Below, one piece after another: positions 1-7,800 of a stretch of DNA of 64,000 nucleotides (its first letter is position 1; each line of letters opens with the position of its first letter). Source of the stretch: M3007 sp964539805 (GTDB taxonomy: Bacteria > Bacteroidota > Bacteroidia > Chitinophagales > Saprospiraceae); contig CAZIKN010000003.1 of the NCBI GenBank assembly GCA_964539805.1, positions 1 through 64,000 on the forward strand, read 5' to 3'. The notes under the pieces were generated by a model that did no database searches, was not told where the DNA came from, and was given only the letters and a program-made list of their open reading frames with translations. A program made the translations under genes and the position numbers.

Positions 1-808
1 TAGGGGCGAGATCTGTTGCGCCACGGGCGTTCAGCATTTCGTTACTGACGCAAGCGTTGTACTGAAAATAAACAACAGAATCTTTGGCTAAATGCTGTAA
101 GTCCCACAAAATCAAGTCAGTACGATAACGCAGATCAGGCTCGCGCGGGGATAAAATGCTTGGAATCATGTCTTTTGGGTTTTTCTTGGGGTCAATTGGG
201 TAGAAGCGATGAACTTCTTTTCCTCCTTTGCCCACCAAAAGGGTAATATCCAAAGTATCGGTTTTGCTGATGCCTGCCTGGCGAAACGCAGCGGGGAAAC
301 GCAGCCATTGGGTCACATCGCGCCTGATGGTTTGTGCATTGTCGGCAGAACAGTATGGCGACAATTTTTCAATCACCTCTTCCGGTGTAAAACCATTGAT
401 GTTCACTACTTTGGTGCGCAGTGATTTTTCAAATTTTTTGACTGTGGCCGAAATACAGAGTCCCTCAGCATAGGAACCAATGCCTATAGGTATGATTTTT
501 TCATTCATCATTTGTTGACTGAGGTCGAGGCGCACATAAGTATCTTTACCTTTGGCCAAAATTGTCTGGAGCATCAACGCATTTTCAAAAAAACTGCGAT
601 TGTTTACGGATGCTGACAAGTTTTGCAGGTCACGGTCAAAGTCCTTCTCCGGGTATTGGTCATAAAAAGAAGGGCAGCGTTTGCCTATTTCTTTTTTGAG
701 GTAGTCAAAATCACTTTGCCACTGCTGAGGCGTAAGTTTTTGAGCGGAAACCAGTTCGAGGCTCGAAAAAAAATATAAGAAACTGATGAATCGGATTAGT
801 TTTTGCAT
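1..808 (-). CDS. Exported S41-peptidase-like protein, 3' part cut by window edge
   Basis: Reading the minus strand from the ATG at 808 gives 269 open codons that run off the left edge, so the C-terminal part is missing. The start has a clear signal peptide ending in VSAQ (about residue 23). The following part (WQSDFDYLKKEI, then a PDZ-like middle region, then VVYFQYNAC near residue 250) resembles the N-terminal helical region and core entry of Bacteroidota S41 (tail-specific protease-like) proteins. The catalytic Ser/Lys would lie beyond the edge, so activity cannot be judged. Probably periplasmic or outer-membrane associated. Family assignment is tentative. Confidence 0.55.
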   Translation of the reverse strand, partial: MQKLIRFISFLYFFSSLELVSAQKLTPQQWQSDFDYLKKEIGKRCPSFYDQYPEKDFDRDLQNLSASVNNRSFFENALMLQTILAKGKDTYVRLDLSQQMMNEKIIPIGIGSYAEGLCISATVKKFEKSLRTKVVNINGFTPEEVIEKLSPYCSADNAQTIRRDVTQWLRFPAAFRQAGISKTDTLDITLLVGKGGKEVHRFYPIDPKKNPKDMIPSILSPREPDLRYRTDLILWDLQHLAKDSVVYFQYNACVSNEMLNARGATDLAP

Positions 809-897
809 ATTCAAGATGGATTTGTACCAATTTGCTGGAATTGGGCGGCAAAGAAAGTACCAATGCTGTTAAGCGTGGTTGTGGTTTGCTAAACATT

Positions 898-905
898 TAG
901 ATTTG
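898..905 (+). promoter_or_regulatory. Bacteroidota -7 box upstream of the flippase-like gene
   Basis: TAGATTTG matches the TAnnTTTG consensus of the primary Bacteroidota sigma factor and lies 32 nt before the ATG at 938. A TTG lies about 16 nt upstream, closer than the ideal spacing. Confidence 0.4.
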
Positions 906-937
906 ATTTCACCGAAGGCTGGCGCCTTTTTTAAGAT

Positions 938-1957
938 ATGAACCTCATTTACCTCAGGCAAAGTACTACCGATGAGCGGTTGGGTTATTCTTTTATCCTG
1001 ATCAAGTACGCCACTGCACTTACCTTGACGGGCTTGTTGTTTTGGGAGCTTTGCATGGGCGACAAAATTGATACGATCTGGCAGGCATTTACCCGGCGAT
1101 TGGGCCATGCACACCAGGCGTGGTTCTGGATTGTGGTGCTGGCTATGCCCCTTAATTGGTTGTGCGAGACCCTCAAATGGCATTATTTGCTAAATCGGTT
1201 TGCTCAAACCACCTTTAAACAATCTTGGAGAGGCGTGATGTTGGGGGTTGCATTTGGCTTGTTTACCCCAAACAGAATTGGTGAATGGGGGGGAAGGCTA
1301 CTCTTTGTCCCGGCCTCCCAGCGCTGGAGAGCCTTAACTGCCAACACTGTTGGCATGATTAGTCAGTCCATTGTCATCTTTGCCTTTGGTGCCATGGGCT
1401 TGCTGTGGATTGCGTTTTTCCGCCTTCAATTGCCTGATTTTTATCTTTACGGCGCGGTTATATTGGTTGCAAGCGGCATTCTTTTCCTTCTTTGGGCTTA
1501 TTTCAACATCCGCTTATTGTTGCCTTTTTTCAGGAAAACCCCCATCCTCAAACATATCAGGTCATTGCTCAGCAATGCACTGCTTTTAAAGCAATTCAGC
1601 AACAAAGACTTATGTATTGTGATGGGATGGGCAATATTGCGCTATTTGATCTACGCCGGGCAATATTTTTGCTTAATCCATTTTTTTGGAATCAATACAG
1701 GCTTTTGGGGCGGCCTCGCAGGGATTTTTACCCTGTTTCTGCTTCAAACAGGGTTACCCCTCCCGCCCTTAATGGGTTTGCTGGCACGAGGAAGCCTTGC
1801 CATCCAAATTTGGTCCTTGTTTGGCGCAAATGATATTGCCAGTGTTGCCTCAACATCATCATTATGGATAATAAACCTAATTTTGCCCGCGTTAGTGGGT
1901 ACTTTTTTTCTAATTTACGTCAAGATGCCCAAAACATACAGCCATGAACAAAAATAG
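938..1957 (+). CDS. Lysylphosphatidylglycerol synthase TM-region-like (flippase-type) membrane protein
   Basis: 339 residues with about eight hydrophobic membrane segments. The GEWGGRL stretch near residue 115 and the overall layout match the membrane domain found in MprF/AglD-type proteins (UPF0104/LPG synthase TM region) without the cytosolic synthase domain. Such stand-alone domains are thought to move lipids or lipid-linked compounds across the inner membrane; the substrate here is unknown. The gene overlaps the next gene by 14 nt, suggesting co-transcription. A run of seven G (1287-1293) lies in the coding sequence but the frame is intact. Confidence 0.7.
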   Translation: MNLIYLRQSTTDERLGYSFILIKYATALTLTGLLFWELCMGDKIDTIWQAFTRRLGHAHQAWFWIVVLAMPLNWLCETLKWHYLLNRFAQTTFKQSWRGVMLGVAFGLFTPNRIGEWGGRLLFVPASQRWRALTANTVGMISQSIVIFAFGAMGLLWIAFFRLQLPDFYLYGAVILVASGILFLLWAYFNIRLLLPFFRKTPILKHIRSLLSNALLLKQFSNKDLCIVMGWAILRYLIYAGQYFCLIHFFGINTGFWGGLAGIFTLFLLQTGLPLPPLMGLLARGSLAIQIWSLFGANDIASVASTSSLWIINLILPALVGTFFLIYVKMPKTYSHEQK

Positions 1958-2801
1958 CATATTTGCCCTGCCTTTTTTTCTTTTTTTGATGGCATTTGCC
2001 CTGCCTTTCAAGTATGAGGTCAAGGATACTGCTGCGGCACAACAAAATGTGTACGAGCCATGCCAAAATACCAACAACACTTTTCAGCATGAGGAGCGTC
2101 TTACCTACAAAATTTACTACAATTGGAACTTCGTTTGGCTGTCAGCAGGTGAAGTGACCTTTAAAGTGTTTGATGAGGGAGGACAATACCACTATCAGGC
2201 CATAGGCAAAACCTATAAATCATACGAATGGTTTTTCGAGGTTAAGGATCAATATGACTCCTGGGTAGATAAAAACACCCTCATGCCCAACTACTCCGAA
2301 CGCAGTGTAAATGAGGGCGGTTATCATATTTTTGAAAAAATTTCATTCAATCAGGCCGCTAAAAAAACAACCGTTTGGCGTGCAACCAAACGCGGTGACC
2401 CCGAAACCAAAACCGAACACGAGGTGAAAGGCTGCGTCAATGACGTGCTTTCTGTATTATACAACCTGCGTAATATTGATTTTGAAAATCAGCAGGCAGG
2501 CTATAAAGTACCCTTCTCCGTGTTTATGGACAAAGAGGAATATCCCCTTCAGATGCGTTATGTAGGCAAAGAACCCAAGAAAAAAATACATGGTATGGGC
2601 CGTTACAAGACTATGAAGTTCCAGCCAGATGTCATTGTCGGCAATGTGTTCAAAGATGACGACAAAATGTCCGTATGGGTCAGCGAGGACCAGAACCGTA
2701 TCCCTCTTCTGATTGAGACTCCGGTTTCCGTAGGTTCCGTAAAAATGGTGTTAAAGGAATACTGGGGGCTGAAATACGATTTTAAGGCGAAAGTGGACTA
2801 A
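1944..2801 (+). CDS. DUF3108 family exported protein
   Basis: 285 residues with an N-terminal hydrophobic signal (residues 5-22). The central part (EERLTYKIYYNWNFVWLSAG, then tyrosine- and charge-rich strands, then LLIETPVSVGSVKMVLKEY) matches DUF3108, a beta-strand-rich envelope family found widely in Bacteroidota and Proteobacteria. The start overlaps the preceding membrane-protein gene by 14 nt, so the pair is likely translated from one mRNA. The biochemical role of the family is not known. The 3' end overlaps the convergent metallophosphoesterase gene by 4 nt. Confidence 0.75.
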   Translation: MNKNSIFALPFFLFLMAFALPFKYEVKDTAAAQQNVYEPCQNTNNTFQHEERLTYKIYYNWNFVWLSAGEVTFKVFDEGGQYHYQAIGKTYKSYEWFFEVKDQYDSWVDKNTLMPNYSERSVNEGGYHIFEKISFNQAAKKTTVWRATKRGDPETKTEHEVKGCVNDVLSVLYNLRNIDFENQQAGYKVPFSVFMDKEEYPLQMRYVGKEPKKKIHGMGRYKTMKFQPDVIVGNVFKDDDKMSVWVSEDQNRIPLLIETPVSVGSVKMVLKEYWGLKYDFKAKVD

Positions 2802-3436
2802 ATCCATTCTGTTTCCACAACAATGGGGCGATTAACCATGCGATATTCAACATCCAGAATAGAGGCATTGACAAACAGTTGCCCGTCCTGCTCTAATTGC
2901 CCGTATCCCTCATGGATATGACCAAAGGCATGTATCTTGATATGGGGGGTTTCCCTTACCTTTTTTAACAGGTCGCGACAACCTACCGGGCGGGCATCGC
3001 GCAATACAGTATCCAAAATGCTGTAAGGCGGTCCGTGCGTGAGTAAAATATCGGTATCCTCAGGGATCAAGTTCCAGTGTTTTCGAATATCCTCCCCACG
3101 TTGACGGTTAAAGGCCCAATCAAAAAACCAGGGCTGTATTGGGCTCCCCCAAATATGCAGGCCACCAATTTCACAGCCCTCGTCATTCAAATAAACCACA
3201 TTTGATGGAAGCAGAATCTGAAACAGATAGGGATCCCTTTCTGCCATAAAGTCGTGGTTTCCAGCAATCAAAACCTTGTGCTGATGTTGCTGCTTGCTAA
3301 ACCAGGCCAAAAAGTCCTCCACCTCCTCTCTTCTGCCCTTGCGGGAAAAATCACCGCAATGGATCAGCATATCCCCTTCTGGAAGGCTCAAGTGGTGGTG
3401 CAGGCCATGCGTGTCCGAAATAAAAACCAATTTCAT
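2798..3436 (-). CDS. Calcineurin-like metallophosphoesterase
   Basis: 212 residues with the full metallophosphoesterase motif set: DTH at 8-10, GDF at 28-30, GNHD at 59-62, LLTHGPP and FGHIHEG near the C-terminus. These residues bind the two metal ions used to cleave phosphomonoesters or diesters. The compact size and motif spacing resemble the MPPED/UPF0046-like group rather than large exported phosphatases. No signal peptide, so cytosolic. Substrate cannot be told from the sequence. A -7 box lies 8 nt upstream of the ATG. Confidence 0.85.
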   Translation of the reverse strand: MKLVFISDTHGLHHHLSLPEGDMLIHCGDFSRKGRREEVEDFLAWFSKQQHQHKVLIAGNHDFMAERDPYLFQILLPSNVVYLNDEGCEIGGLHIWGSPIQPWFFDWAFNRQRGEDIRKHWNLIPEDTDILLTHGPPYSILDTVLRDARPVGCRDLLKKVRETPHIKIHAFGHIHEGYGQLEQDGQLFVNASILDVEYRMVNRPIVVETEWI

Positions 3437-3443
3437 ACCGCGG

Positions 3444-3451
3444 CAAATCTA
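3444..3451 (-). promoter_or_regulatory. -7 box for the metallophosphoesterase gene, near-leaderless
   Basis: On the minus strand this reads TAGATTTG (TAnnTTTG). It ends only 7 nt before the ATG at 3436, so the predicted transcript would have almost no 5' leader. Confidence 0.4.
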
Positions 3452-3473
3452 CATGAAAAATCAGAAAATACAC

Positions 3474-3506
3474 TTTGTCTATATCCGTAATGAAACGCTA
3501 CCTTCG
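3474..3506 (+). promoter_or_regulatory. Promoter of murA (TTTG, 21 nt, TACCTTCG)
   Basis: TTTG at 3474-3477 and TACCTTCG at 3499-3506 are spaced 21 nt apart, fitting the Bacteroidota -33/-7 promoter (one mismatch in the -7 box). The ATG of murA lies 89 nt downstream. Confidence 0.5.
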
Positions 3507-3594
3507 CGCCGCCTAAATTACATAGACAAAAATGCTTACAGCGCAATCCGTCTATTGGACTCGGCACAAGCACATTTTATATCAACACGCTAAA

Positions 3595-4911
3595 ATGCAA
3601 TTAGATACTTTTGAGGTAATAGGTGGCGAGCCGCTAAGCGGCGAATTGACACCCCAAGGCGCAAAAAACGAGGCACTCCAGATCATCAGCGCGGTACTCT
3701 TGACCGACGAAACTGTTGTTATTTCCAATATACCGGACATATTAGACGTCAATAAACTGATAGACCTGTTGCGCGGGTTAGGTGTTACGGTTCAACAACT
3801 TGGGCCGGATACTTATAGTTTTTGCGCTGGCACTGTGGATATCCAGTATCTTCGTTCAGAAGAGTTTATGCGTGATGCCCAGCGGCTTCGCGGTTCGGTT
3901 ATGTTGATCGGCCCATTGTTGGCGCGCTTTGGAAGAGCCACTTTGCCAAAGCCAGGAGGCGATAAAATAGGCCGACGAAGGTTGGATACCCACTTTCTTG
4001 GGTTTCAAAAATTAGGTGCAGAGTTTAAATATGACGATGAAAAAGACATTTATTATATAGAACAACCTGTGAGCGGGCTTCAAGGGGCCTACTTACACAT
4101 GGACGAAATATCCGTAACGGGCACAGCCAACGTGGTCATGGCAGCCGTGTTAAGCAAGGGGAAGACCACGATCTATAACGCCGCTTGCGAGCCTTATCTC
4201 CAACAGTTGTGTCGTATGTTGGTCCGCATGGGGGCAAAAATTGAAGGGATAGGCTCCAATTTGCTCCATATTGAAGGGGTGGAGAAACTGCATGGCACCG
4301 AGCATCGTTGTCTTCCTGACATGATTGAAATTGGATCATTCATTGGCCTTGCAGCTATGACACAATCCGAAATCACCATAAAAAACGCAGGTATTGAGCA
4401 TTTGGGCATTATTCCATATACCTTTGAGCGCTTAGGCATCCAGATAGAACGAAAAGGTGATGATCTGCATATACCCGCCAAGGAACATTATGAGATCAAC
4501 ACCTTTATTGACGGCTCTATCCTGACCATTTATGATGCCCCTTGGCCAGGGTTTACTCCAGATCTCATGAGCATTGTATTGGTTGTGGCCACGCAGGCGC
4601 GGGGCAGTGTTCTCATTCATCAAAAAATGTTTGAAAGCCGCTTGTTTTTTGTGGATAAATTGATTGACATGGGCGCGCAGATCATTCTTTGCGATCCGCA
4701 CCGGGCCACAGTGATCGGCCTGGATCGCCGCTACCCGCTAAGAGGCATTGAAATGACCTCGCCGGATATTCGCGCCGGACAAGCCCTGCTCATTGCGGCC
4801 CTCTCCGCAAAAGGTCGCAGCCTCATTCACAATGTGCATCAAATTGATCGCGGATACCAATATATTGACAAACGCCTAAACGCCATTGGTGCCAAGATCA
4901 ACAGAATATAA
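3595..4911 (+). CDS. murA: UDP-N-acetylglucosamine 1-carboxyvinyltransferase
   Basis: 438 residues from the ATG at 3595; the open frame extends upstream to 3532 but MQLDTFEVIGG aligns with known MurA starts. The enzyme transfers enolpyruvate from PEP to UDP-GlcNAc, the first committed step of peptidoglycan synthesis, in the cytosol. GAKNEAL (residues 22-28) carries the substrate-binding Lys24 and Asn25. The active-site loop reads KPGGDKIGRRRLDTH, so the usual catalytic Cys (Cys115 in E. coli) is Asp123. That substitution is known from MurA enzymes insensitive to fosfomycin. Next gene gldF starts 6 nt after the stop. Confidence 0.95.
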   Translation: MQLDTFEVIGGEPLSGELTPQGAKNEALQIISAVLLTDETVVISNIPDILDVNKLIDLLRGLGVTVQQLGPDTYSFCAGTVDIQYLRSEEFMRDAQRLRGSVMLIGPLLARFGRATLPKPGGDKIGRRRLDTHFLGFQKLGAEFKYDDEKDIYYIEQPVSGLQGAYLHMDEISVTGTANVVMAAVLSKGKTTIYNAACEPYLQQLCRMLVRMGAKIEGIGSNLLHIEGVEKLHGTEHRCLPDMIEIGSFIGLAAMTQSEITIKNAGIEHLGIIPYTFERLGIQIERKGDDLHIPAKEHYEINTFIDGSILTIYDAPWPGFTPDLMSIVLVVATQARGSVLIHQKMFESRLFFVDKLIDMGAQIILCDPHRATVIGLDRRYPLRGIEMTSPDIRAGQALLIAALSAKGRSLIHNVHQIDRGYQYIDKRLNAIGAKINRI

Positions 4912-4917
4912 CACACT

Positions 4918-5649
4918 ATGCTTGCCATTTTTAAAAAGGAAATCAATACATTTTTTTCTTCGCTGATCGGATACATGGTCATAGGCGTGTTTTTATTGCT
5001 TATGGGGCTTGTTCTTTGGGTTTTTCCTGAGTTTAGTATTTTAGATAATAACTATGCTAACTTAGATGGGCTTTTTGGCATCGCGCCAATGGTTTTTTTA
5101 TTTCTGATTCCAGCCATCACCATGCGCGCATTTGCGGAAGAAAATCAAAGCGGCACCATAGAACTTTTGGCCACCAAGCCTATATCTGACTGGCATATTG
5201 TAACAGGGAAATACCTTGCCTGTATCTGGTTAGTGCTTTTTGCACTTATCCCAACTGTTTTATATTACCTGACCGTATATCAGTTGGGCGCACCACAAGG
5301 CAATTTGGACAGCGGAGGCATACTGGGTTCTTATATTGGCCTTTTTTGTCTTGCATCCGCATTCGTTGCTATTGGTTTATTTGCCAGCAGTTTGACAAAC
5401 AACCAGATAGTATCCTTTGTTTTTGCCACTTTTTTGTGCTTTTTCATGTATTTAGGCTTTGATTTCCTGAGCCGGTTGCCCATTTTTTTTGGCAAAACAG
5501 ATGACATAGTTCAATCCATAGGTATTGATTACCATTACAATTCCATGAGTCGCGGCGTATTGGACACCCGTGATTTGGTGTATTTTTTCTCCCTTATTGC
5601 GTTGTTTCTTGCTGCAACAGCTTTGGTATTAGGCAAAAGACGCTGGTAA
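4918..5649 (+). CDS. gldF: Gliding-motility ABC transporter permease GldF
   Basis: 243 residues with six hydrophobic segments and the ABC-2 permease signature region (MRAFAEENQSGTIELLATKP, about residues 75-94). Length and sequence fit GldF, the membrane subunit that with GldA (ATPase) and GldG forms a transporter linked to gliding motility in Bacteroidota. It starts 6 nt after murA. In flavobacteria gldG follows gldF directly; here an acyltransferase gene follows 18 nt later and no gldG or gldA is in the window. A generic ABC-2 permease remains possible. Confidence 0.8.
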   Translation: MLAIFKKEINTFFSSLIGYMVIGVFLLLMGLVLWVFPEFSILDNNYANLDGLFGIAPMVFLFLIPAITMRAFAEENQSGTIELLATKPISDWHIVTGKYLACIWLVLFALIPTVLYYLTVYQLGAPQGNLDSGGILGSYIGLFCLASAFVAIGLFASSLTNNQIVSFVFATFLCFFMYLGFDFLSRLPIFFGKTDDIVQSIGIDYHYNSMSRGVLDTRDLVYFFSLIALFLAATALVLGKRRW

Positions 5650-5667
5650 CAAACCATTTTCCGTGTC

Positions 5668-6687
5668 ATGTATATCCATCCCACAGCTATTATTGATGAA
5701 GGTTGCCAGATTGGCACAGGCAGTAAAATATGGCATTTTTGCCATCTTATGCCGGGCTGTGTCGTCGGGGAAAACTGTGTTTTGGGGCAAAACGTAATGA
5801 TTGCGCCAGGGGTCCGTCTGGGCAATGGGGTAAAAGTGCAGAACAATGTTTCCCTTTACACCGGCGTCGTTTGTGAAGACGATGTTTTTATCGGGCCTTC
5901 AGCAGTTTTTACCAATGTGATCAATCCACGCAGCTTCATCAACAGGAAGGAGGAATTTAAACCTACCCGAGTTAAAAAAGGGGCCAGTATCGGCGCCAAT
6001 GCCACCATTGTTTGTGGTATCAATATAGGCGAATATGCCCTGATCGGGGCTGGTGCCGTTGTCCTGAAAGATGTGCCTGATTTTGCACTTGTGGTAGGAA
6101 ACCCGGCCCGCCAGACAGGCTGGATCAGCCGTAGCGGACAGCGTTTACAGTTCAATGACAGGGCAAGGACTGTTTGCCCGGAAAGTGGCGATCTGTATCA
6201 ATTGCACGACGGCCGGGTGACAGAAATCCCCGTTTCAATATTCCGAACTGATTCCCGTCACGAGGACTTCATTGCATTGGTTCGTCAATTGGACGCCGAT
6301 TTGGCTATTCGGGATGGTGCCGAACATAGTTTTTACGCCCAATTCAACAAAATAGATCAAATCAAACATGTGGTCATCGCGTACGCTGGGCGGCAGGCCA
6401 TAGGCTGCGGAGCTTTTAAACCTTTTGAGGAAGCCCATAAGGTGGAAATCAAAAGAATGTTCGTAGCGCCCCATTGGCGAGGCCTGGGCATAGCCGGACG
6501 CGTACTTTCCGCATTAGAAGAATGGGCGCAGGAGTTGGGGTATTCAAGTTGTGTTTTGGAAACGGGTAAAAAACAGCCGGAGGCTATTGCGCTATACCAA
6601 AAATGTGGGTACTCCGTCATTCCAAACTTCGGCCAATACGCAGGCGTTGAAAACAGTGTTTGTTTTGAAAAGAAAGTGGGTGATTAG
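5668..6687 (+). CDS. Hexapeptide-repeat acyltransferase fused to a GNAT domain
   Basis: 339 residues, two domains. Residues 1-150 form a left-handed beta-helix of hexapeptide repeats (IHPTAIIDEGCQIG, then many [LIV]-G-x4 turns, then VVGNPAR), as in WlbB/WbpD-type sugar N-acetyltransferases that build surface polysaccharide precursors. Residues about 190-335 form a GNAT acetyltransferase with the acetyl-CoA loop RMFVAPHWRGLGIAGRVL and the ALYQKCGY element. Both halves are predicted acyl-CoA dependent. Its last 46 nt plus the stop are repeated downstream at 7697-7745, bordering an inserted cassette. Confidence 0.8.
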   Translation: MYIHPTAIIDEGCQIGTGSKIWHFCHLMPGCVVGENCVLGQNVMIAPGVRLGNGVKVQNNVSLYTGVVCEDDVFIGPSAVFTNVINPRSFINRKEEFKPTRVKKGASIGANATIVCGINIGEYALIGAGAVVLKDVPDFALVVGNPARQTGWISRSGQRLQFNDRARTVCPESGDLYQLHDGRVTEIPVSIFRTDSRHEDFIALVRQLDADLAIRDGAEHSFYAQFNKIDQIKHVVIAYAGRQAIGCGAFKPFEEAHKVEIKRMFVAPHWRGLGIAGRVLSALEEWAQELGYSSCVLETGKKQPEAIALYQKCGYSVIPNFGQYAGVENSVCFEKKVGD

Positions 6688-6690
6688 TTG
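6642..6690 (+). repeat. 49-bp direct repeat, copy 1 (3' end of acyltransferase gene)
   Basis: AGGCGTTGAAAACAGTGTTT and the bases after it to 6690 recur at 7697-7745 with 48 of 49 identical; the only change (T6681 versus G) is silent in the acyltransferase frame. Copy 1 contains the last 15 codons and stop of the acyltransferase gene. Confidence 0.95.
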
Positions 6691-6714
6691 GGTATTTATA
6701 CGTAATGGCGATCA

Positions 6715-7038
6715 CTACAGCTTTCTCTTTGGGAATTTATTCCCTGCCGGGTTTCGTCCGTGTTCTTCATAGTAGGCATCAATATAAGCACGTTCCAAAG
6801 CGAGTGCCGCTATGCGTCCCGGAATATCTGTCAACAGGATTTTTGCATCAAATTTGGTGTATTCCGCTGCCATATTCCATTCATTAACTTGCTCCCTGGC
6901 CCTAGCCGAAAGGCCATCCTCTTCTATTGGATCGTCAGAAATACCATACTTAAAAGTATCACCATCCACACGCTTAAAAATATCATAAAGATGATGTGGA
7001 TTCTCATTGCTTTTTGCATTACCGTGATACATGCTCAA
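6715..7038 (-). CDS. Stand-alone GIY-YIG/URI-type nuclease domain, toxin-like
   Basis: 107 residues. The pattern LYDI (17-20), FKYGIS (29-34), an Arg-rich helix LSARAREQ, LERAYIDAY with Glu82, and GRNPAGN with Asn100 fits the GIY-YIG fold: two tyrosine/glycine strands, a catalytic Arg, a metal-binding Glu and a late Asn. The same layout is typical of URI-type C-terminal toxin domains of polymorphic (Rhs-like) toxins in Bacteroidota, here without any delivery region. The start codon overlaps the DUF4240 stop by 4 nt, so the two genes are translationally coupled. Toxicity and DNA cleavage are inferences. Confidence 0.65.
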   Translation of the reverse strand: MSMYHGNAKSNENPHHLYDIFKRVDGDTFKYGISDDPIEEDGLSARAREQVNEWNMAAEYTKFDAKILLTDIPGRIAALALERAYIDAYYEEHGRNPAGNKFPKRKL

Positions 7039-7625
7039 GCCAAATATTCAGGATAAGCAGCCCACCCTTCTTTGTTACTAAATGTCTCGATAGGATAAGC
7101 AGGTACATATTGCAGGAAAGTGCCTTTCATACGAGAATGGGCTTCATTAGCAATTCGCAACAAAGGAGCAAATACCAAATTTTTGGGCATCAATGACGGA
7201 TTTTGACGGATGGCTTCGTATGCCCGATATCCATTGGCAATGGCGCAGCACCGCGCAAACAAAAAACCATCCGGGGAAAAGTCATCCTTCCCCTCTGCTA
7301 AAGCACCATCACCTATTGCTTTAGCATGTGCTGCTGTATCTAACCAATAAAGTTTTTGAGAAAGTATATCTTTGAAATCATAAATGTGTCTCAGAGGGGC
7401 CTGACTCAAGGCAGCTACGACAGGGCTAATTACTGCATCATCTTGACCTATTTGTGTCCAATCAAGTAAATCTATCAATGCCCAAAAGTTCTCCTCACTC
7501 AAACCACCTGCTTTGGGTGTATCATGCAATTCTATCAAGACAGTGGCATTGGGGTATTTCTCCTGCAAGTCTGAAATTCTTTCCGGGCTTATGTTTCGAA
7601 GCGGGTACCGCAAAATATTTGTCAT
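7035..7625 (-). CDS. DUF4240 protein, possible antitoxin/immunity partner
   Basis: 196 residues from the ATG at 7625; a GTG at 7670 would add 15 residues, but a good -7 box (7653-7660) lies between the two, so the ATG is preferred. The segment LSEENFWALIDLLDW is the hallmark of DUF4240, and an alpha-helical remainder follows. Function of the family is unknown. It is the first gene of a two-gene unit with the GIY-YIG-like gene (4-nt overlap), an order like that of antitoxin-first toxin-antitoxin pairs. A role as neutralising partner is inferred only from this arrangement. Confidence 0.65.
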   Translation of the reverse strand: MTNILRYPLRNISPERISDLQEKYPNATVLIELHDTPKAGGLSEENFWALIDLLDWTQIGQDDAVISPVVAALSQAPLRHIYDFKDILSQKLYWLDTAAHAKAIGDGALAEGKDDFSPDGFLFARCCAIANGYRAYEAIRQNPSLMPKNLVFAPLLRIANEAHSRMKGTFLQYVPAYPIETFSNKEGWAAYPEYLA

Positions 7626-7652
7626 GGGCACAATGGATTGGTATTCTGTTTG

Positions 7653-7660
7653 CAAAAGTA
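7653..7660 (-). promoter_or_regulatory. -7 box driving the DUF4240/GIY-YIG pair
   Basis: Minus strand TACTTTTG (TAnnTTTG), 27 nt upstream of the ATG at 7625. It lies inside the repeat-bounded cassette, so the pair would bring its own promoter. Confidence 0.45.
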
Positions 7661-7696
7661 GTAAAACCACTCATTATGTACCTAATAATTTTATAG

Positions 7697-7745
7697 AGGC
7701 GTTGAAAACAGTGTTTGTTTTGAAAAGAAAGTGGGGGATTAGTTG
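7697..7745 (+). repeat. 49-bp direct repeat, copy 2
   Basis: Second copy of 6642-6690 (48/49 identical). In the acyltransferase frame it still encodes the same last residues and a stop, but it is now detached from that gene by the two-gene cassette. Confidence 0.95.
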
Positions 7746-7800
7746 ATCTTGTCACATGGATCGGTTGTTAAGGATATATACGAAAGACAACCTGTAATCC

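Noticed and set aside
1287..1293. Seven-G run in the flippase-like gene as a second phase-variable site
   Set aside because: The frame is intact and the tract encodes the conserved GEWGG motif; too short to claim switching.
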